NCBI GenBank assembly: GCA_020073465.1
Contig: JAIQFC010000030.1
Location: 1 to 64,000, forward strand
Source: Terriglobia bacterium
Lineage (GTDB): Bacteria; Acidobacteriota; Terriglobia; Terriglobales; Acidobacteriaceae
DNA: 64,000 bases
Reading direction: 5' to 3'
This document shows positions 53,478 to 62,838 of the stretch, in pieces. The notes beneath the pieces are model-generated. The model had not been told where the DNA came from and ran no database searches. It worked only from the letters and a program-made list of their open reading frames with translations. The translations under genes and the position numbers were made by a program. How positions within the stretch are numbered: the first letter of the stretch is position 1; each line of letters starts with the position of its first letter.

Positions 53478-54941
53478 TCAATCTGTGTCCCGGCTCTTTA
53501 GTTGTGCAGCCTTATTCCGGGCATCCTGTGCTTGTTGCTGCATGCCCTTGGCTTGATACGCGTCAGCCAGCGCGGCTTCCAGATCGGCGTCATCGCCGCT
53601 TTGCTCCCGTTCTTTCAGATAAGAAACAATCGCCTCGTCGTATTGGTTCAGGTGTGCCTGGGAAATTCCCAGCTGGTGGTAGACGCCGCGGGATTGCGGA
53701 TCAAGCTTCAAAGCAGCCCTGTATTCCTCGACTGCCCCCTGATGATTCTGCTGATCGGCCAGCGCCATCCCCAAGCCGACGTGGCCGCCGACATGGTTAG
53801 GGTCGAGCGCCAGCAACTTGGTGAAGGCCTGCTGTGCTTCCTTGGCCTGGCCCTGGGTTAGATAGGCTGCTCCTAGGTCCATTTCGGCGGCTTTGTTTTG
53901 CGGTTGCAGTTCAAGCACTCGCCTCAACTCAGCTTCGCCCTCGGAGAATTGTCCCTTTTCAAAATAGGCATGGGCGAGCGAGTAGCGCGCGGAGGCGTCC
54001 TGGGGATTTCTCTGAATCTTCTTTTGAAGATCGGCGATCATGCGGTTGACATCGTTCTGCCGGTAACCGGCGGACAGCGCGAAGTGCATCGGATAGCCGC
54101 GCCAGCGTTGGACTCCCAGTGCACTGCCTCCCACGAGCAGCGTCACGAAAAGGAGAACACCGGCCCGTCGAAGCGGCCGGTCGTGCTCTGGAGCGATACG
54201 AGCGATCAGCGCGCCGAGGATCAAACCGGTAACGAGGCCGCCAATGTGCGCGGCATTGTCGGTGCTCCCAATCGCGGCACCGAAGACTAGGTTGTACAAG
54301 ACGAACATCGCAAGGCTGCGCATCGTGCCTGAAAGGGCGGAACGGGGTATGGAGAACTCTCCCAACTTGAAAGCCGCGATGAGCGCGCCCGCCAGTCCGA
54401 AGATCGCTCCCGAGGCTCCGACGCTTGGCGGCCCAAGAGTATGCCACGCTGCGCTGACAAGACTGGCCCCCGCGCCAGAAATGAGATAGACCGTGAGGTA
54501 GGTCCAACGTCCGTAGAGCGATTCGCTGAGTGCGCCTAGATTCCACAGGCACCACATATTGAACGCGATGTGAAGAAGGCTGCCGTGGACGAAGACGCAA
54601 GTCAGCAGCCGCCACCATTCGCCCGAGAACGTGAGCGGGGCCAAGTTGGCACCCCAATGCAGTGTTAACTGGCTCGAAAAGTCCTGAAGTGGATTGGCGA
54701 AGGCGAGAGGATCGCCAGTAGCCAGCACCATGCCCAGGAACACTGCCACATTGATGCCGAAGATGACCCGCGTGAGCGTAATCGTGGCTTCCCGGCGGAC
54801 CCACGGAGCCGGCATCACGCGCTGTTTCGCGTCCTCCCCGACCTCACCACGTTGGGCGGCTTCGTGCTGTACGCACCACTGGCAGATCTTCTTGAAGGAG
54901 AACGCGGGAAGCTGACGGCCGCATTGAACGCAATTTGCCAT
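53478..54941 (-). CDS. Rhomboid protease with zinc ribbon and TPR repeats
   Basis: The 487-residue protein starts with a CxxC zinc-ribbon-like motif (CVQCGRQLPAFSFKKICQWC). Six membrane helices form a rhomboid domain with the catalytic Ser in VGASGAIFGLAGALIA and His in DNAAHIGGLVTGLILG, plus the WWRLLTCVFVHGSLLHIAFN loop. The last 190 residues are four or five TPR repeats (PQDASARYSLAHAYFEKGQF and others). It would cut membrane proteins; the TPR part may recruit substrates. The zinc ribbon and TPR additions are also found in other acidobacterial rhomboids as far as I recall. Confidence 0.9.
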   Translation of the reverse strand: MANCVQCGRQLPAFSFKKICQWCVQHEAAQRGEVGEDAKQRVMPAPWVRREATITLTRVIFGINVAVFLGMVLATGDPLAFANPLQDFSSQLTLHWGANLAPLTFSGEWWRLLTCVFVHGSLLHIAFNMWCLWNLGALSESLYGRWTYLTVYLISGAGASLVSAAWHTLGPPSVGASGAIFGLAGALIAAFKLGEFSIPRSALSGTMRSLAMFVLYNLVFGAAIGSTDNAAHIGGLVTGLILGALIARIAPEHDRPLRRAGVLLFVTLLVGGSALGVQRWRGYPMHFALSAGYRQNDVNRMIADLQKKIQRNPQDASARYSLAHAYFEKGQFSEGEAELRRVLELQPQNKAAEMDLGAAYLTQGQAKEAQQAFTKLLALDPNHVGGHVGLGMALADQQNHQGAVEEYRAALKLDPQSRGVYHQLGISQAHLNQYDEAIVSYLKEREQSGDDADLEAALADAYQAKGMQQQAQDARNKAAQLKSRDTD

Positions 54942-55033
54942 GTCTCACTGGAAGAACGTGTATTAGCAGTTTGCCATGCGCGGTGAAGAGTTGGGAAGCT
55001 GGGGCGATGCAGTGCAGGATGGGCCCCTGGCGT

Positions 55034-56596
55034 CTAAGCATCGGGAAACAAGGATTGGATGGGGAGTGCCGGTTTTCTGCACAGAACCAAAATCTCTTTC
55101 GCACGATTGTCATCCCGTGTTAATGGTTCATTCCAATGTCCGGCTCTGACGAAGCGCGACCAGAGGACATCGAGACCGGCCTGCTTGCACAGGTCCTCAA
55201 TCTGTTCTTTCGTGTAACGTCGGTCACGGACGAGTAGCTCTACTGGCAAGTCATCGCCTTCCACAAATTGCTCTTTTCGGTAAACGATCTTCGTGTTCGT
55301 ATCGATAAGATAGTAGTCTGGATTGAAGACCTCCCCGCTGCTTTCCATTTTGTTGCTTGGCTGTAGCCTGAGCAACTTGTCTGGATCCGAATCGATGCTG
55401 AACCAGTTCCGAGCCACGCGCTCTGTCAACTCCATATTCATCACGGACAGTAGCACGTGTCCATTTGTCTTTAGATGCTTTCCCAGATTTCTTAGCAGCG
55501 AAAGATTGTGCTCTTCGTTTGTGTAGCTGCCCACAACGTCGTAGAGGCAGATAGCAGCGTCGAATCGCTCTTTGAGATCTACATTTCGGCAATCGGCTGT
55601 TATGAATGAGACGTTACTCAGGGATCGGGCCGAAGCTTCAGTTTGCGCCTCGTCAACAAACCGCTGGACATAGTCGACCCCAACGACCTCAACTCCTAGC
55701 TCCGCGAGAACAAGGGAGTGTCTGCCGGATCCACAGCCAACGTCCAGCACTGATTTCGTAGGTTGGACTGCGCAATTCTCTACGACGAAGGTCACTTCTG
55801 CGGTTGCGTATTGTGCCCAGCGGTGAGTATCCCCGCTCACGAGCATCCGGGAATACGCCTCCTTGGTCACTGCGTCCGATGCAAGCAGCATCTTCTCGAT
55901 TTCCTCTCTGGCTAGCTTGATCTGTTCCTGATCGCGTAGGGTAAATGCAAACCATTCCCAGCCCTCCGAAAGCTGCCCAAGGCGCCAAGGCGCTCGCTCT
56001 GTTGCTTTGCTCAGTCTTTCTGGCAGGCTGGAGTGATCCAAAAAGAACGAAGTGTTTATCCGCGACTCATCGGATGTAATGATAGTTTCTCTCGATGGGT
56101 CGGCGTAAGGAACTATGCGGGTTCCCAGCCGGGTTAGCACTTCTCGATGTTTTTCAATGCTTGCTGGGAGACACCTTCTACGAGTCGCCTTCTCAAGTGC
56201 ACGCACTGCGTACGGGTTAGCGGTGATAAGTCCCCAAGCGAAATGATCTGTGAATTGCCAGATAGTGAAGAGAAGGGTTTTTCCAACATCGCTGTGCTGG
56301 TGCTCTTCGTGAACGACCAACTGCGTCACCCAGGATACGACTCCACAACTTGGCAGTCTGGTTTGGACAGCGATGGCGTAACCGATCATTTGTCCGAAGG
56401 CTGTGGCCCATGCGACACGCGAATCGCGAGAGAGCAGCCAACTCGCCTTGATTCGTGCTGCTGAAAGTCTAATCTGCTCCCCAGGATGGAGTCCTTTGCC
56501 ACCCCACTTTCCGTAGTGTCCCGAGTAGAGGCCTGCCATTTGCTCAAGCATTTCTGGACTCGCGAGTCCGCCAGGAATCCATCTGTACTGATACAC
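55034..56596 (-). CDS. GNAT acetyltransferase-SAM methyltransferase fusion
   Basis: The 520-residue protein joins two enzymes. Residues about 20-190 resemble a GNAT acetyltransferase (MIGYAIAVQTRLPSCGVVSW, QLVVHEEHQHSDVGKTLLFT as acetyl-CoA loop, LITANPYAVRALEKATRRR). Residues about 265-515 are a class I methyltransferase (SVLDVGCGSGRHSLVLAELG, AICLYDVVGSYTNEEHN). Codons and bases are clearly AT-richer than the flanks, which suggests transfer. The GTG start is 17 bases after the VWA gene, without a strong Shine-Dalgarno, so it may be read by coupling. The substrate is unknown. Confidence 0.78.
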   Translation of the reverse strand: MYQYRWIPGGLASPEMLEQMAGLYSGHYGKWGGKGLHPGEQIRLSAARIKASWLLSRDSRVAWATAFGQMIGYAIAVQTRLPSCGVVSWVTQLVVHEEHQHSDVGKTLLFTIWQFTDHFAWGLITANPYAVRALEKATRRRCLPASIEKHREVLTRLGTRIVPYADPSRETIITSDESRINTSFFLDHSSLPERLSKATERAPWRLGQLSEGWEWFAFTLRDQEQIKLAREEIEKMLLASDAVTKEAYSRMLVSGDTHRWAQYATAEVTFVVENCAVQPTKSVLDVGCGSGRHSLVLAELGVEVVGVDYVQRFVDEAQTEASARSLSNVSFITADCRNVDLKERFDAAICLYDVVGSYTNEEHNLSLLRNLGKHLKTNGHVLLSVMNMELTERVARNWFSIDSDPDKLLRLQPSNKMESSGEVFNPDYYLIDTNTKIVYRKEQFVEGDDLPVELLVRDRRYTKEQIEDLCKQAGLDVLWSRFVRAGHWNEPLTRDDNRAKEILVLCRKPALPIQSLFPDA

Positions 56597-56612
56597 AGGA
56601 TATATTCTGCTT

Positions 56613-57851
56613 CTAGTGAATAGTCTTCGTCTTCCGCGACATATAGTCCATCAGCAAGTACTGGCCGAGCGTGTAAGGAGTGGTGAAGTAAGCTTTGCCA
56701 CGGCACATCTCCGTGACTTTCTGCACGAACTGCACCAAACCATAGTCAGATGCCAGCATGAAGGTGTTGATGAGCACTCCGGCGCGCTTGCACTTGGAGA
56801 CTTCTTCCAACGTTTGGCTCACCACCAGCGGATCCAGCCCAAAGGCATTCTTGTAGATGCGGCCATCTTCGAGCGTCAGGGCAGACGGCTTACCATCGGT
56901 GATCATGACGATCTGCTTCATGTCTTTTCTTTGCCGCTGCAGAATCCGCTGTGCCAGCCGCAGGCCTTCCCGCGTGTTGGTGTAATAAGGGCCGACCTTG
57001 ACGCGCGCGAGTTGTGACAGCGGAACCTCCTCGGCGGAGTCGTGGAAGAGCACCAGCGAGAGCGAGTCGCCGGGATATTGCGTGCGGATCAGATGCGACA
57101 ACGCCATCGCCACTTTCTTCGCCGGAGTGAACCGGTCTTCGCCGTAGAGAATCATCGAGTGCGAGCAGTCAAGCATGAGCACGGTTGCGCACGATGACTG
57201 GTACTCGCACTGATGCACCTGCAGGTCGGAATACTCGATATTCAGCGGCAATGTGAGTCCTTCACGCTGGATCGCGCTTGAAAGCGTGGCCGTGATGTCG
57301 AGATTGAGCGTATCTCCAAACTCGTACGTCTTTGCCGACCCGCTGGTTTCGATGCCGGTGGCAAGGTCGCGCGTGTCGTGACGTCCGAAGCTGGACTTGC
57401 CCAGCGAGCCCAGCAGGTTGCGCAGCGACTTAAAGCCGAGGAAGTCCAGGCTCTTATCGGTGATTTCAAACTTGGCTTGCTGCTGGTTCTCGCCGATTTG
57501 TCCGCCAACGCCCGATTGACGCGCCCGATCGGGCGGCTCATCGATCGAGATGTAGTCTTCCTGCTGCATGCGCTCGATGAGCTCTTCGATCAGTTCGTCG
57601 AGGTGCCCTTCCATCTGCATCTGCTCGATGCGTTCCCGCATATCATCGTCGAAAAGATCGCCATTCATCAGCGCCTGCTCGATGGCGCGCTTGAGTTCGT
57701 CGAGCGTGTGCTCGCCGTCAGGCATCTCGTGCCACATGTAATCGTTGAAGCCGCTCTGCAGCAGGTAGTCGGAGAGCGCTCCGAGCAGGTCCTCCATGCT
57801 CATCTCGCTGGCGGGGTCAGGAACGTATTTGGAGTAGCGGATGCGCTTCAT
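56613..57851 (-). CDS. VWA-domain protein paired with the AAA ATPase
   Basis: The 412-residue protein has an acidic helical N-terminal half and a C-terminal von Willebrand A domain. The metal-binding site is visible: [19 protein letters not shown] (D-x-S-x-S), a Thr in the middle region and [11 protein letters not shown]. Such proteins pair with MoxR/ChlI-like AAA ATPases to load metals or remodel partners. This pair resembles the mycobacterial Rv0958-Rv0959 type, whose role is not known. The ATG at 57849-57851 lacks a clear Shine-Dalgarno because a heptamer hairpin fills the gap upstream. Confidence 0.85.
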   Translation of the reverse strand: MKRIRYSKYVPDPASEMSMEDLLGALSDYLLQSGFNDYMWHEMPDGEHTLDELKRAIEQALMNGDLFDDDMRERIEQMQMEGHLDELIEELIERMQQEDYISIDEPPDRARQSGVGGQIGENQQQAKFEITDKSLDFLGFKSLRNLLGSLGKSSFGRHDTRDLATGIETSGSAKTYEFGDTLNLDITATLSSAIQREGLTLPLNIEYSDLQVHQCEYQSSCATVLMLDCSHSMILYGEDRFTPAKKVAMALSHLIRTQYPGDSLSLVLFHDSAEEVPLSQLARVKVGPYYTNTREGLRLAQRILQRQRKDMKQIVMITDGKPSALTLEDGRIYKNAFGLDPLVVSQTLEEVSKCKRAGVLINTFMLASDYGLVQFVQKVTEMCRGKAYFTTPYTLGQYLLMDYMSRKTKTIH

Positions 57852-57855
57852 GGAA

Positions 57856-57956
57856 ATCAGTGGCCAGTGGCTAGTGATCAGTGGTCAGTAAAACCATGGA
57901 AGCCGCGGCGCTTCAACTGGCCACTGGTCACTGATCACTGGCCACTGTTCAGTTAA
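57856..57956. repeat. Period-7 inverted repeat pair (CCACTGG type), copy 3
   Basis: One arm (57856-57890) is ATCAGTG, GCCAGTG, GCTAGTG, ATCAGTG, GTCAGTA. The other (57915-57949) is AACTGGC, CACTGGT, CACTGAT, CACTGGC, CACTGTT. Five units each, with a 24-bp loop. The second arm reaches the stop codon of the AAA gene. Confidence 0.85.
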
Positions 57957-59445
57957 ACTGTCTCCTCTGCCGGTATGGCCGATCCTCAGACTCAAACGAC
58001 TTCTCCCGCTGAGGTTCCGGCTTCTTCTCTCCTGCTTTGAAGATGCGCTCTTCCGTCCGGCCGATGCGCTTGTGCGCGTGCAAGCCTTCGAGAACGAACT
58101 CGGCCGCAGAAACCTGCCGCTCCGGACTGTCTTTGAGCGTGACCCCGAGCGGCCCAAGCTTGTCAGTCAGTCCTTGAATCTCCTTCAGGTTTTCCAGTGC
58201 CTCGATCGCCGCGATCGAGTCCGAGAGCTGAATCTCGCCGCCCAGGTCGAACCATTGCACGATCTGCTGCACGTTCGCGCCGGTGAAGTACTCATCGTAG
58301 GTCTTGGCGATCGCGGTGCGAATAAGTTCGCGTCCCACGTGATCGGCACCCTTCATCTCGCCTTCGTATTCCAGTTCAAGCTTGCCGGTGATCGCGGGCA
58401 GCGCTGCGTAAACGTCGCTGATACGCGGCACGACGAGCTTCTCGTCATTGCGGATGGCACGACGCTCGGCGTTAGAGATCACGTTTTCCATCGCGCTGAT
58501 CGGCAGGCGCTGGCTGACGCCAGATCGCTTGTCGATTTTCTTGTCTTCACGAGCTGCGAACGCGATGCGCTCGATGACCTCCTGCACATACTTGGGCAAC
58601 TGCAGACGGTGCCCGTTGCGATGCGTCCACGCTTCCTGCGCGGTGATCGTGATTCCCTCTTCCACTGTTGCTGGATAGTGCGTGCGAATCTCGGAGCCAA
58701 TGCGGTCTTTCAGCGGAGTGATGATCTTCCCGCGCGCCGTGTAATCTTCCGGGTTGGCGCTGAAAACGAGCGCAACGTCGAGGGGCAGGCGAATGGGGTA
58801 TCCCTTAATCTGCACGTCGCCTTCCTGCATGATGTTGAACAGTCCCACCTGAATCTTTCCCGCAAGATCGGGCAGTTCGTTGATGGCAAAGATGCCGCGA
58901 TTGGCGCGAGGCAGCAGGCCGTAGTGAACGGTGAGTTCGCTGCCGAGTTCGTGGCCGCCGCGCGCGGCTTTGATAGGGTCGATGTCGCCGATCAAGTCGG
59001 CGATGGTCACGTCGGGCGTCGCGAGCTTTTCCACATAGCGCTCATCGGGAGTGAGATAGGCGATGGGTGCATTGTCGCCGTGATGAATCACTTCCTCGCG
59101 ACAGCGGCGGCAGATGGGCGCGTAGGGATTGTCGTGGATCTCGCACCCGGCCAGGTAGGGCATATGCGGATCGAGCAGCGTCGTAAGGGCGCGCAGGATG
59201 CGGCTTTTCGCCTGTCCGCGCAGTCCCAGCAGAATGAAGTTATGCCGCGAGAGGATGGCGTTGACGATCTGGGGAACGACCGTATCCTCATAGCCGACGA
59301 TGCCGGGGAATACCGGGGCGTCTCCGTGTTCGCGCAACCGCGCAGAAAGATTCTCGCGGAGTTCGTCCTTCACGCGCCGGATTTGCAAACGCTCTTCAGT
59401 GAAAGAACTGTGACGCAGTTCGCCAAGTGTGCGCGGAAGACTCAT
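57949..59445 (-). CDS. ChlI/MoxR-like AAA ATPase
   Basis: The 498-residue ATPase resembles magnesium-chelatase I-like proteins of the Rv0958 type. It starts MSLPRTLGELRHSSF and has VKDELRENLSARL, a Walker A of the form GLRGQAKSRIL (Ala-Lys-Ser), Walker B GIFAINELPDLAGK and sensor VFSANPEDYTARG. A possible zinc site lies in CEIHDNPYAPICRRC, about 25 residues after Walker A. It is the first gene of the AAA-VWA-GNAT/methyltransferase unit. Mg-chelatase function is unlikely without bch/chl genes. Confidence 0.87.
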   Translation of the reverse strand: MSLPRTLGELRHSSFTEERLQIRRVKDELRENLSARLREHGDAPVFPGIVGYEDTVVPQIVNAILSRHNFILLGLRGQAKSRILRALTTLLDPHMPYLAGCEIHDNPYAPICRRCREEVIHHGDNAPIAYLTPDERYVEKLATPDVTIADLIGDIDPIKAARGGHELGSELTVHYGLLPRANRGIFAINELPDLAGKIQVGLFNIMQEGDVQIKGYPIRLPLDVALVFSANPEDYTARGKIITPLKDRIGSEIRTHYPATVEEGITITAQEAWTHRNGHRLQLPKYVQEVIERIAFAAREDKKIDKRSGVSQRLPISAMENVISNAERRAIRNDEKLVVPRISDVYAALPAITGKLELEYEGEMKGADHVGRELIRTAIAKTYDEYFTGANVQQIVQWFDLGGEIQLSDSIAAIEALENLKEIQGLTDKLGPLGVTLKDSPERQVSAAEFVLEGLHAHKRIGRTEERIFKAGEKKPEPQREKSFESEDRPYRQRRQFN

Positions 59446-59522
59446 GAGGACAGAACCCCCAGGGCAAATACTTCGCCTGATTATACGCGCGTTCACGCGA
59501 GCGGGTTCGGCTTTACGTTACG

Positions 59523-60992
59523 ATGATCGCAGGAAGGAGCGCGGTCGGAGGACTCATGAGATCACTTTTGGGACTTCGCATTGCCAGCATCGTCGGCGGA
59601 GTCCTTTGCCTTGCGGTTCTGCCGGTGGCCTCGCAAACGGCGGGAGTGCATGCGCCACTTGCTCCCGGACAGTTGTTGGAGGCTGTGGTCTGCGAGGCTG
59701 ACGCCACGCAGAGTTACGCCTTGTATCTGCCTTCTTCGTACACGCCGGCCAGGTCCTGGCCGATTGTTTATTTCTTCGATCCGGGCGGCCGCGGCTACCG
59801 TCCGGTCGAACTGTACAAGGACATCGCCGAGAAGTATGGGTTCGTGATTGCGGGCTCCAACAACTCGCGAAATTTCTCACCATCCGATTCGTCGAACAGC
59901 ATGAGTGCAATCTGGCAAGACACGCACCTGCGGCTGGCGCTGGATGAACGCCGCACCTACACCAGCGGCTTCTCCGGAGGGGCGCGAGTCGCAGGCTCGA
60001 TGGCGCTGGGTTGCAGCCAGTGCTTGATTGGCGGCGTCATCGCTCACGGCGCTGGATATCCCAACAGCAGTAAGTCCCCGGCCAGGGACAAGATGCCCTA
60101 CTTTCTCGCGGTGGGCGACCAGGATTTCAACTGGGGGGAGGTTATCGGGATTCGGCGTCAGCGTGAGGAGCAGGGACTGCCCTACCGGGTGCGAGTTTTC
60201 TCCGGGCCTCACCAATGGGCGCCGGCGGCGGTGATGGAGGATGCCCTCGAGTGGGTGATCCTGAAAGGCATGCAAGCCCGTAGCCAGCCAGCGGATGCGG
60301 CTTTCATCGACCGGTTCTTCCTCAAGATGCAGGCGGAAGCGGAGGACGCCGGGAAACGCGGCGACGCGATTACGGAGCTCAGTGCCTACCGATCGCTCGT
60401 CTCCGATTTCGGCGGCCTCAAGGATGTGGCCGAGTATGAAAGAAAACTGGCGGCTCTGAAGCGGTCGGCGGATTTGAAGACGGCTCTCAAGAAAGAGCAG
60501 GAGCAGATTGCAGAACAGGACTCCCTCGAGGCTGAGATCAGACCGAAGCTGCAGGTTTTTGCCACGGGTAGCCTCGAGGATCCGTTCGCACTGCATAGGC
60601 AACTCTTACAGGACCTGCGGCAGCTCAAAGATGAGGCAACCCGCGCCAAGAGCGAGGTAAAGCACCTGGTTGCCATGCGAGCGTTCCGCGGGATGTGGGC
60701 GGAAGGGATCGAAACCGGACAGCAGGAGTTTCTGGCGCGGCACTTCGACACGGCGGAAGAGTATTTCCAGCTCATGAGTAGCGTCAGTGAAGACCCCTGG
60801 CCCTTACTGCTGCTCGCGGAGACGCGGACGGCCCAGGGAAACAAGAAGCAAGCGATCAAGGATCTGCGGGAGGCAATCCGGCGGGGCCTGAAGAGCGCGG
60901 AGACGATTGAAAAAGACAGCAACCTGCGCGCCCTCAGTTCAGACCCCGAGTTCCAGAAGATCCTGCGGGAGTTGCACGCTACAGGAAAGTGA
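59523..60992 (+). CDS. Exported alpha/beta hydrolase-TPR fusion protein
   Basis: The 489-residue protein has a signal peptide (IASIVGGVLCLAVLPVASQT), an alpha/beta-hydrolase domain of the esterase/PHB-depolymerase type (residues about 45-260) and a helical C-terminal half with TPR-like repeats (FDTAEEYFQLMSSVSEDPWP, LLLAETRTAQGNKKQAIKDL). The nucleophile is in TSGFSGGARVAGSMA, and the His may be in FSGPHQWAP. The role is unknown; similar fusions occur in acidobacteria. ATG 59523 or ATG 59556 (MRSLLGL) are both possible; GAAGGAG before 59556 may favour the second. Confidence 0.8.
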   Translation: MIAGRSAVGGLMRSLLGLRIASIVGGVLCLAVLPVASQTAGVHAPLAPGQLLEAVVCEADATQSYALYLPSSYTPARSWPIVYFFDPGGRGYRPVELYKDIAEKYGFVIAGSNNSRNFSPSDSSNSMSAIWQDTHLRLALDERRTYTSGFSGGARVAGSMALGCSQCLIGGVIAHGAGYPNSSKSPARDKMPYFLAVGDQDFNWGEVIGIRRQREEQGLPYRVRVFSGPHQWAPAAVMEDALEWVILKGMQARSQPADAAFIDRFFLKMQAEAEDAGKRGDAITELSAYRSLVSDFGGLKDVAEYERKLAALKRSADLKTALKKEQEQIAEQDSLEAEIRPKLQVFATGSLEDPFALHRQLLQDLRQLKDEATRAKSEVKHLVAMRAFRGMWAEGIETGQQEFLARHFDTAEEYFQLMSSVSEDPWPLLLLAETRTAQGNKKQAIKDLREAIRRGLKSAETIEKDSNLRALSSDPEFQKILRELHATGK

Positions 60993-61021
60993 AAACCGCG
61001 TGCACCCCGGACGACGGGCAA

Positions 61022-61630
61022 TCACCGCGCGTGTCCATTCCCGCCGGCTTTTTCGCGGGCGTGGGCCGATCGGCGCAGCTTGGGGAGCACAGCCTCCAAA
61101 TATTGCGTGAGCGCAGAGATGCGCTGGCTCTCGCCGCGGAGCGCCAGCAACTTCTGCTTGAAGTCGAGATCGAGCGGCAATGATCCGGCCAGGTAGAACG
61201 AAAGCGCCGCCTGGTCGGCGGCCGAGAGATCTTGCACAGCGCCTGCCATGGTGAGAATTTCCGCATGCAGTTGCACTGCCCGGGCCGTCTCTTCTTTCGT
61301 GGGAGAGCCGGGCTCGTCTCCGATCAGCAGAATCTCAGCACGCAGGAAAGAACGCTCCCGGTTGAGCTGCAAGACCTCGAATCGCTTCCGCCCCTCGGTG
61401 ACAATGTCGAGCCGCCCGTCGGGATACTCTTTGGTGACGGTTACGATCTCCGCGGTGCAGCCGATGTCGGCCACACCCTGCTCGATGGCACGAACTACGC
61501 CAAAAGTGCTGCCGTGAGCCAGACACTCGCCAATCATCTCCTTGTAGCGCGGCTCGAAGATGTGCAGCGGTAGAGGCGTGCCGGGGAAGAGTACGACTTC
61601 GAGGGGGAACAGAGGAATCAGGGAACTCAC
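61022..61630 (-). CDS. Lon N-terminal-like (LON substrate-binding domain) protein
   Basis: The 202-residue protein contains only the Lon substrate-binding domain, without ATPase or protease parts. Typical blocks are LIPLFPLEVVLFPGTPLPLH, IFEPRYKEMIGECLAHGSTF, GCTAEIVTVTKEYPDGRLDI and RFEVLQL. A helical bundle completes it (AALSFYLAGSLPLDLDFKQK). Its role is not established; it may bind protein substrates. Confidence 0.9.
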   Translation of the reverse strand: MSSLIPLFPLEVVLFPGTPLPLHIFEPRYKEMIGECLAHGSTFGVVRAIEQGVADIGCTAEIVTVTKEYPDGRLDIVTEGRKRFEVLQLNRERSFLRAEILLIGDEPGSPTKEETARAVQLHAEILTMAGAVQDLSAADQAALSFYLAGSLPLDLDFKQKLLALRGESQRISALTQYLEAVLPKLRRSAHAREKAGGNGHAR

Positions 61631-61731
61631 GCAGTCTCCACGTGCAGATATACACGATTGGCGGCCCTGATTGTACGCCTCGGTCGACCTCGCATATTGA
61701 CTTACTGCGCGCGGCGGAATACAACGCGGGC

Positions 61732-62514
61732 ATGGAACTCATGGGGAAAGTCGTCGTGGTTACGGGCGCTTCGATGGGCATCGGCGAGGCCATTGCCAAA
61801 GTATTCGCCGATCACGGCGCCGGCGTCGTGATGTTGTCACGCGATGCCGGCAGAGTTGAAGCGGCGCGCACGCGCGTCGGCCATCCCGAACGCACTCTTG
61901 CACTCTCGTGCGACGTGCGCCATCGCGAGGATATCGACCGGGCGGTTAGCCTGACCATGCACCACTTCCAACGCGTGGATGTGTGGGTGAACAATGCGGG
62001 CCACGGTTTGCTCGACTCTGTGGCGGAACTGGAGATGGCGGCATGCCGCGACATGCTCGATACGAATTTCTTCGGAGCGGTGTCGGCGATGCAGGCGGTG
62101 ATTCCGGTGCTGCGCCAGCAGGGCGGCGGCACGATCATCAATATTTCGAGCGTTGCCGGGCATATTCCGATGCCGTTTCACGCCGCCTACAGCGCGACCA
62201 AGTTTGCGCTGAACGCCATCGGGAAGGCAGCGCGAGTGGAGTTGAAAAGGGACGGCGTCCACGTGCTTACGGTTTGTCCCGGCTACGTGCGGACCGGCTT
62301 CAGCGAGAATGCGGGACGGGGCAAGGACGTGAAGCAGGTACGGCCAGGGTCCGTGCGTGGAATCAGCGCGGAGCGCGTCGCTCGAGCCACTCTGAAAGGC
62401 TACCTGAAACGAAAGCGGGAAGTGATTGTGCCGTGGACGATGCACATCCCCGTCAAGTTCTACCAGCTAATCCCGGGCGTAGTGGAGTGGGCGATGGGCC
62501 GGATGGCGGGGTAG
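61732..62514 (+). CDS. Short-chain dehydrogenase/reductase
   Basis: The 260-residue SDR has the cofactor motif VVVTGASMGIGEAIAKVFAD, the structural motif NNAGHGLLD, and the active site Ser in INISSVAGHI with YSATKFAL (Tyr-x3-Lys). An Arg/Ser-rich region after strand 2 (MLSRDAGRVE) fits NADPH preference. The C terminus (VKFYQLIPGVVEWAMGRMAG) could attach to membrane, as in some lipid-linked SDRs. The start is at 61732; the upstream open frame overlaps the Lon-N gene's promoter area. Substrate unknown. Confidence 0.88.
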   Translation: MELMGKVVVVTGASMGIGEAIAKVFADHGAGVVMLSRDAGRVEAARTRVGHPERTLALSCDVRHREDIDRAVSLTMHHFQRVDVWVNNAGHGLLDSVAELEMAACRDMLDTNFFGAVSAMQAVIPVLRQQGGGTIINISSVAGHIPMPFHAAYSATKFALNAIGKAARVELKRDGVHVLTVCPGYVRTGFSENAGRGKDVKQVRPGSVRGISAERVARATLKGYLKRKREVIVPWTMHIPVKFYQLIPGVVEWAMGRMAG

Positions 62515-62529
62515 ATCGGCGAAGCTGGT

Positions 62530-62838
62530 TCAGCCCAACTCCGCCAGCATCGATTCCATCTCCGATTGCGCGTGCAGGTTCCCGGTGCGACGCGCCGATG
62601 AGATGCCATCCTGCAGCATCTTTTTCGCATCGTCAATCCTCTCGGCGCGAGCCAGAGTCTGTGCCGCCATAAAGTAGCCGGCCGTGTAATCAGGGTGCCG
62701 TTCCAGCAAGATGGAGAACTCCGCCATCGCTCGGTCCAGGTCACCTTGTTTGGAGTACTCCATGGCCAGGCCGTAGCGAGCGAAGGCATCGTCAGGGTCT
62801 TGCGTGAGGACTTCGTTGAGTGCCGCGATGCGGTCCAT
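62530..62838 (-). CDS. Small TPR protein
   Basis: The 102-residue protein is made of two or three TPR helices pairs, DAFARYGLAMEYSKQGDLDR, AEFSILLERHPDYTAGYFMA and KMLQDGISSARRTGNLHAQS. There is no signal peptide, so it works in the cytoplasm as a protein-binding module. It converges with the SDR gene with 15 bases between stops. Confidence 0.85.
   Translation of the reverse strand: MDRIAALNEVLTQDPDDAFARYGLAMEYSKQGDLDRAMAEFSILLERHPDYTAGYFMAAQTLARAERIDDAKKMLQDGISSARRTGNLHAQSEMESMLAELG

Noticed and set aside
58072-59526. A 484-codon plus-strand open frame opposite the AAA ATPase
   Set aside because: No protein motifs; the AAA ATPase on the other strand has full motifs and correct length.
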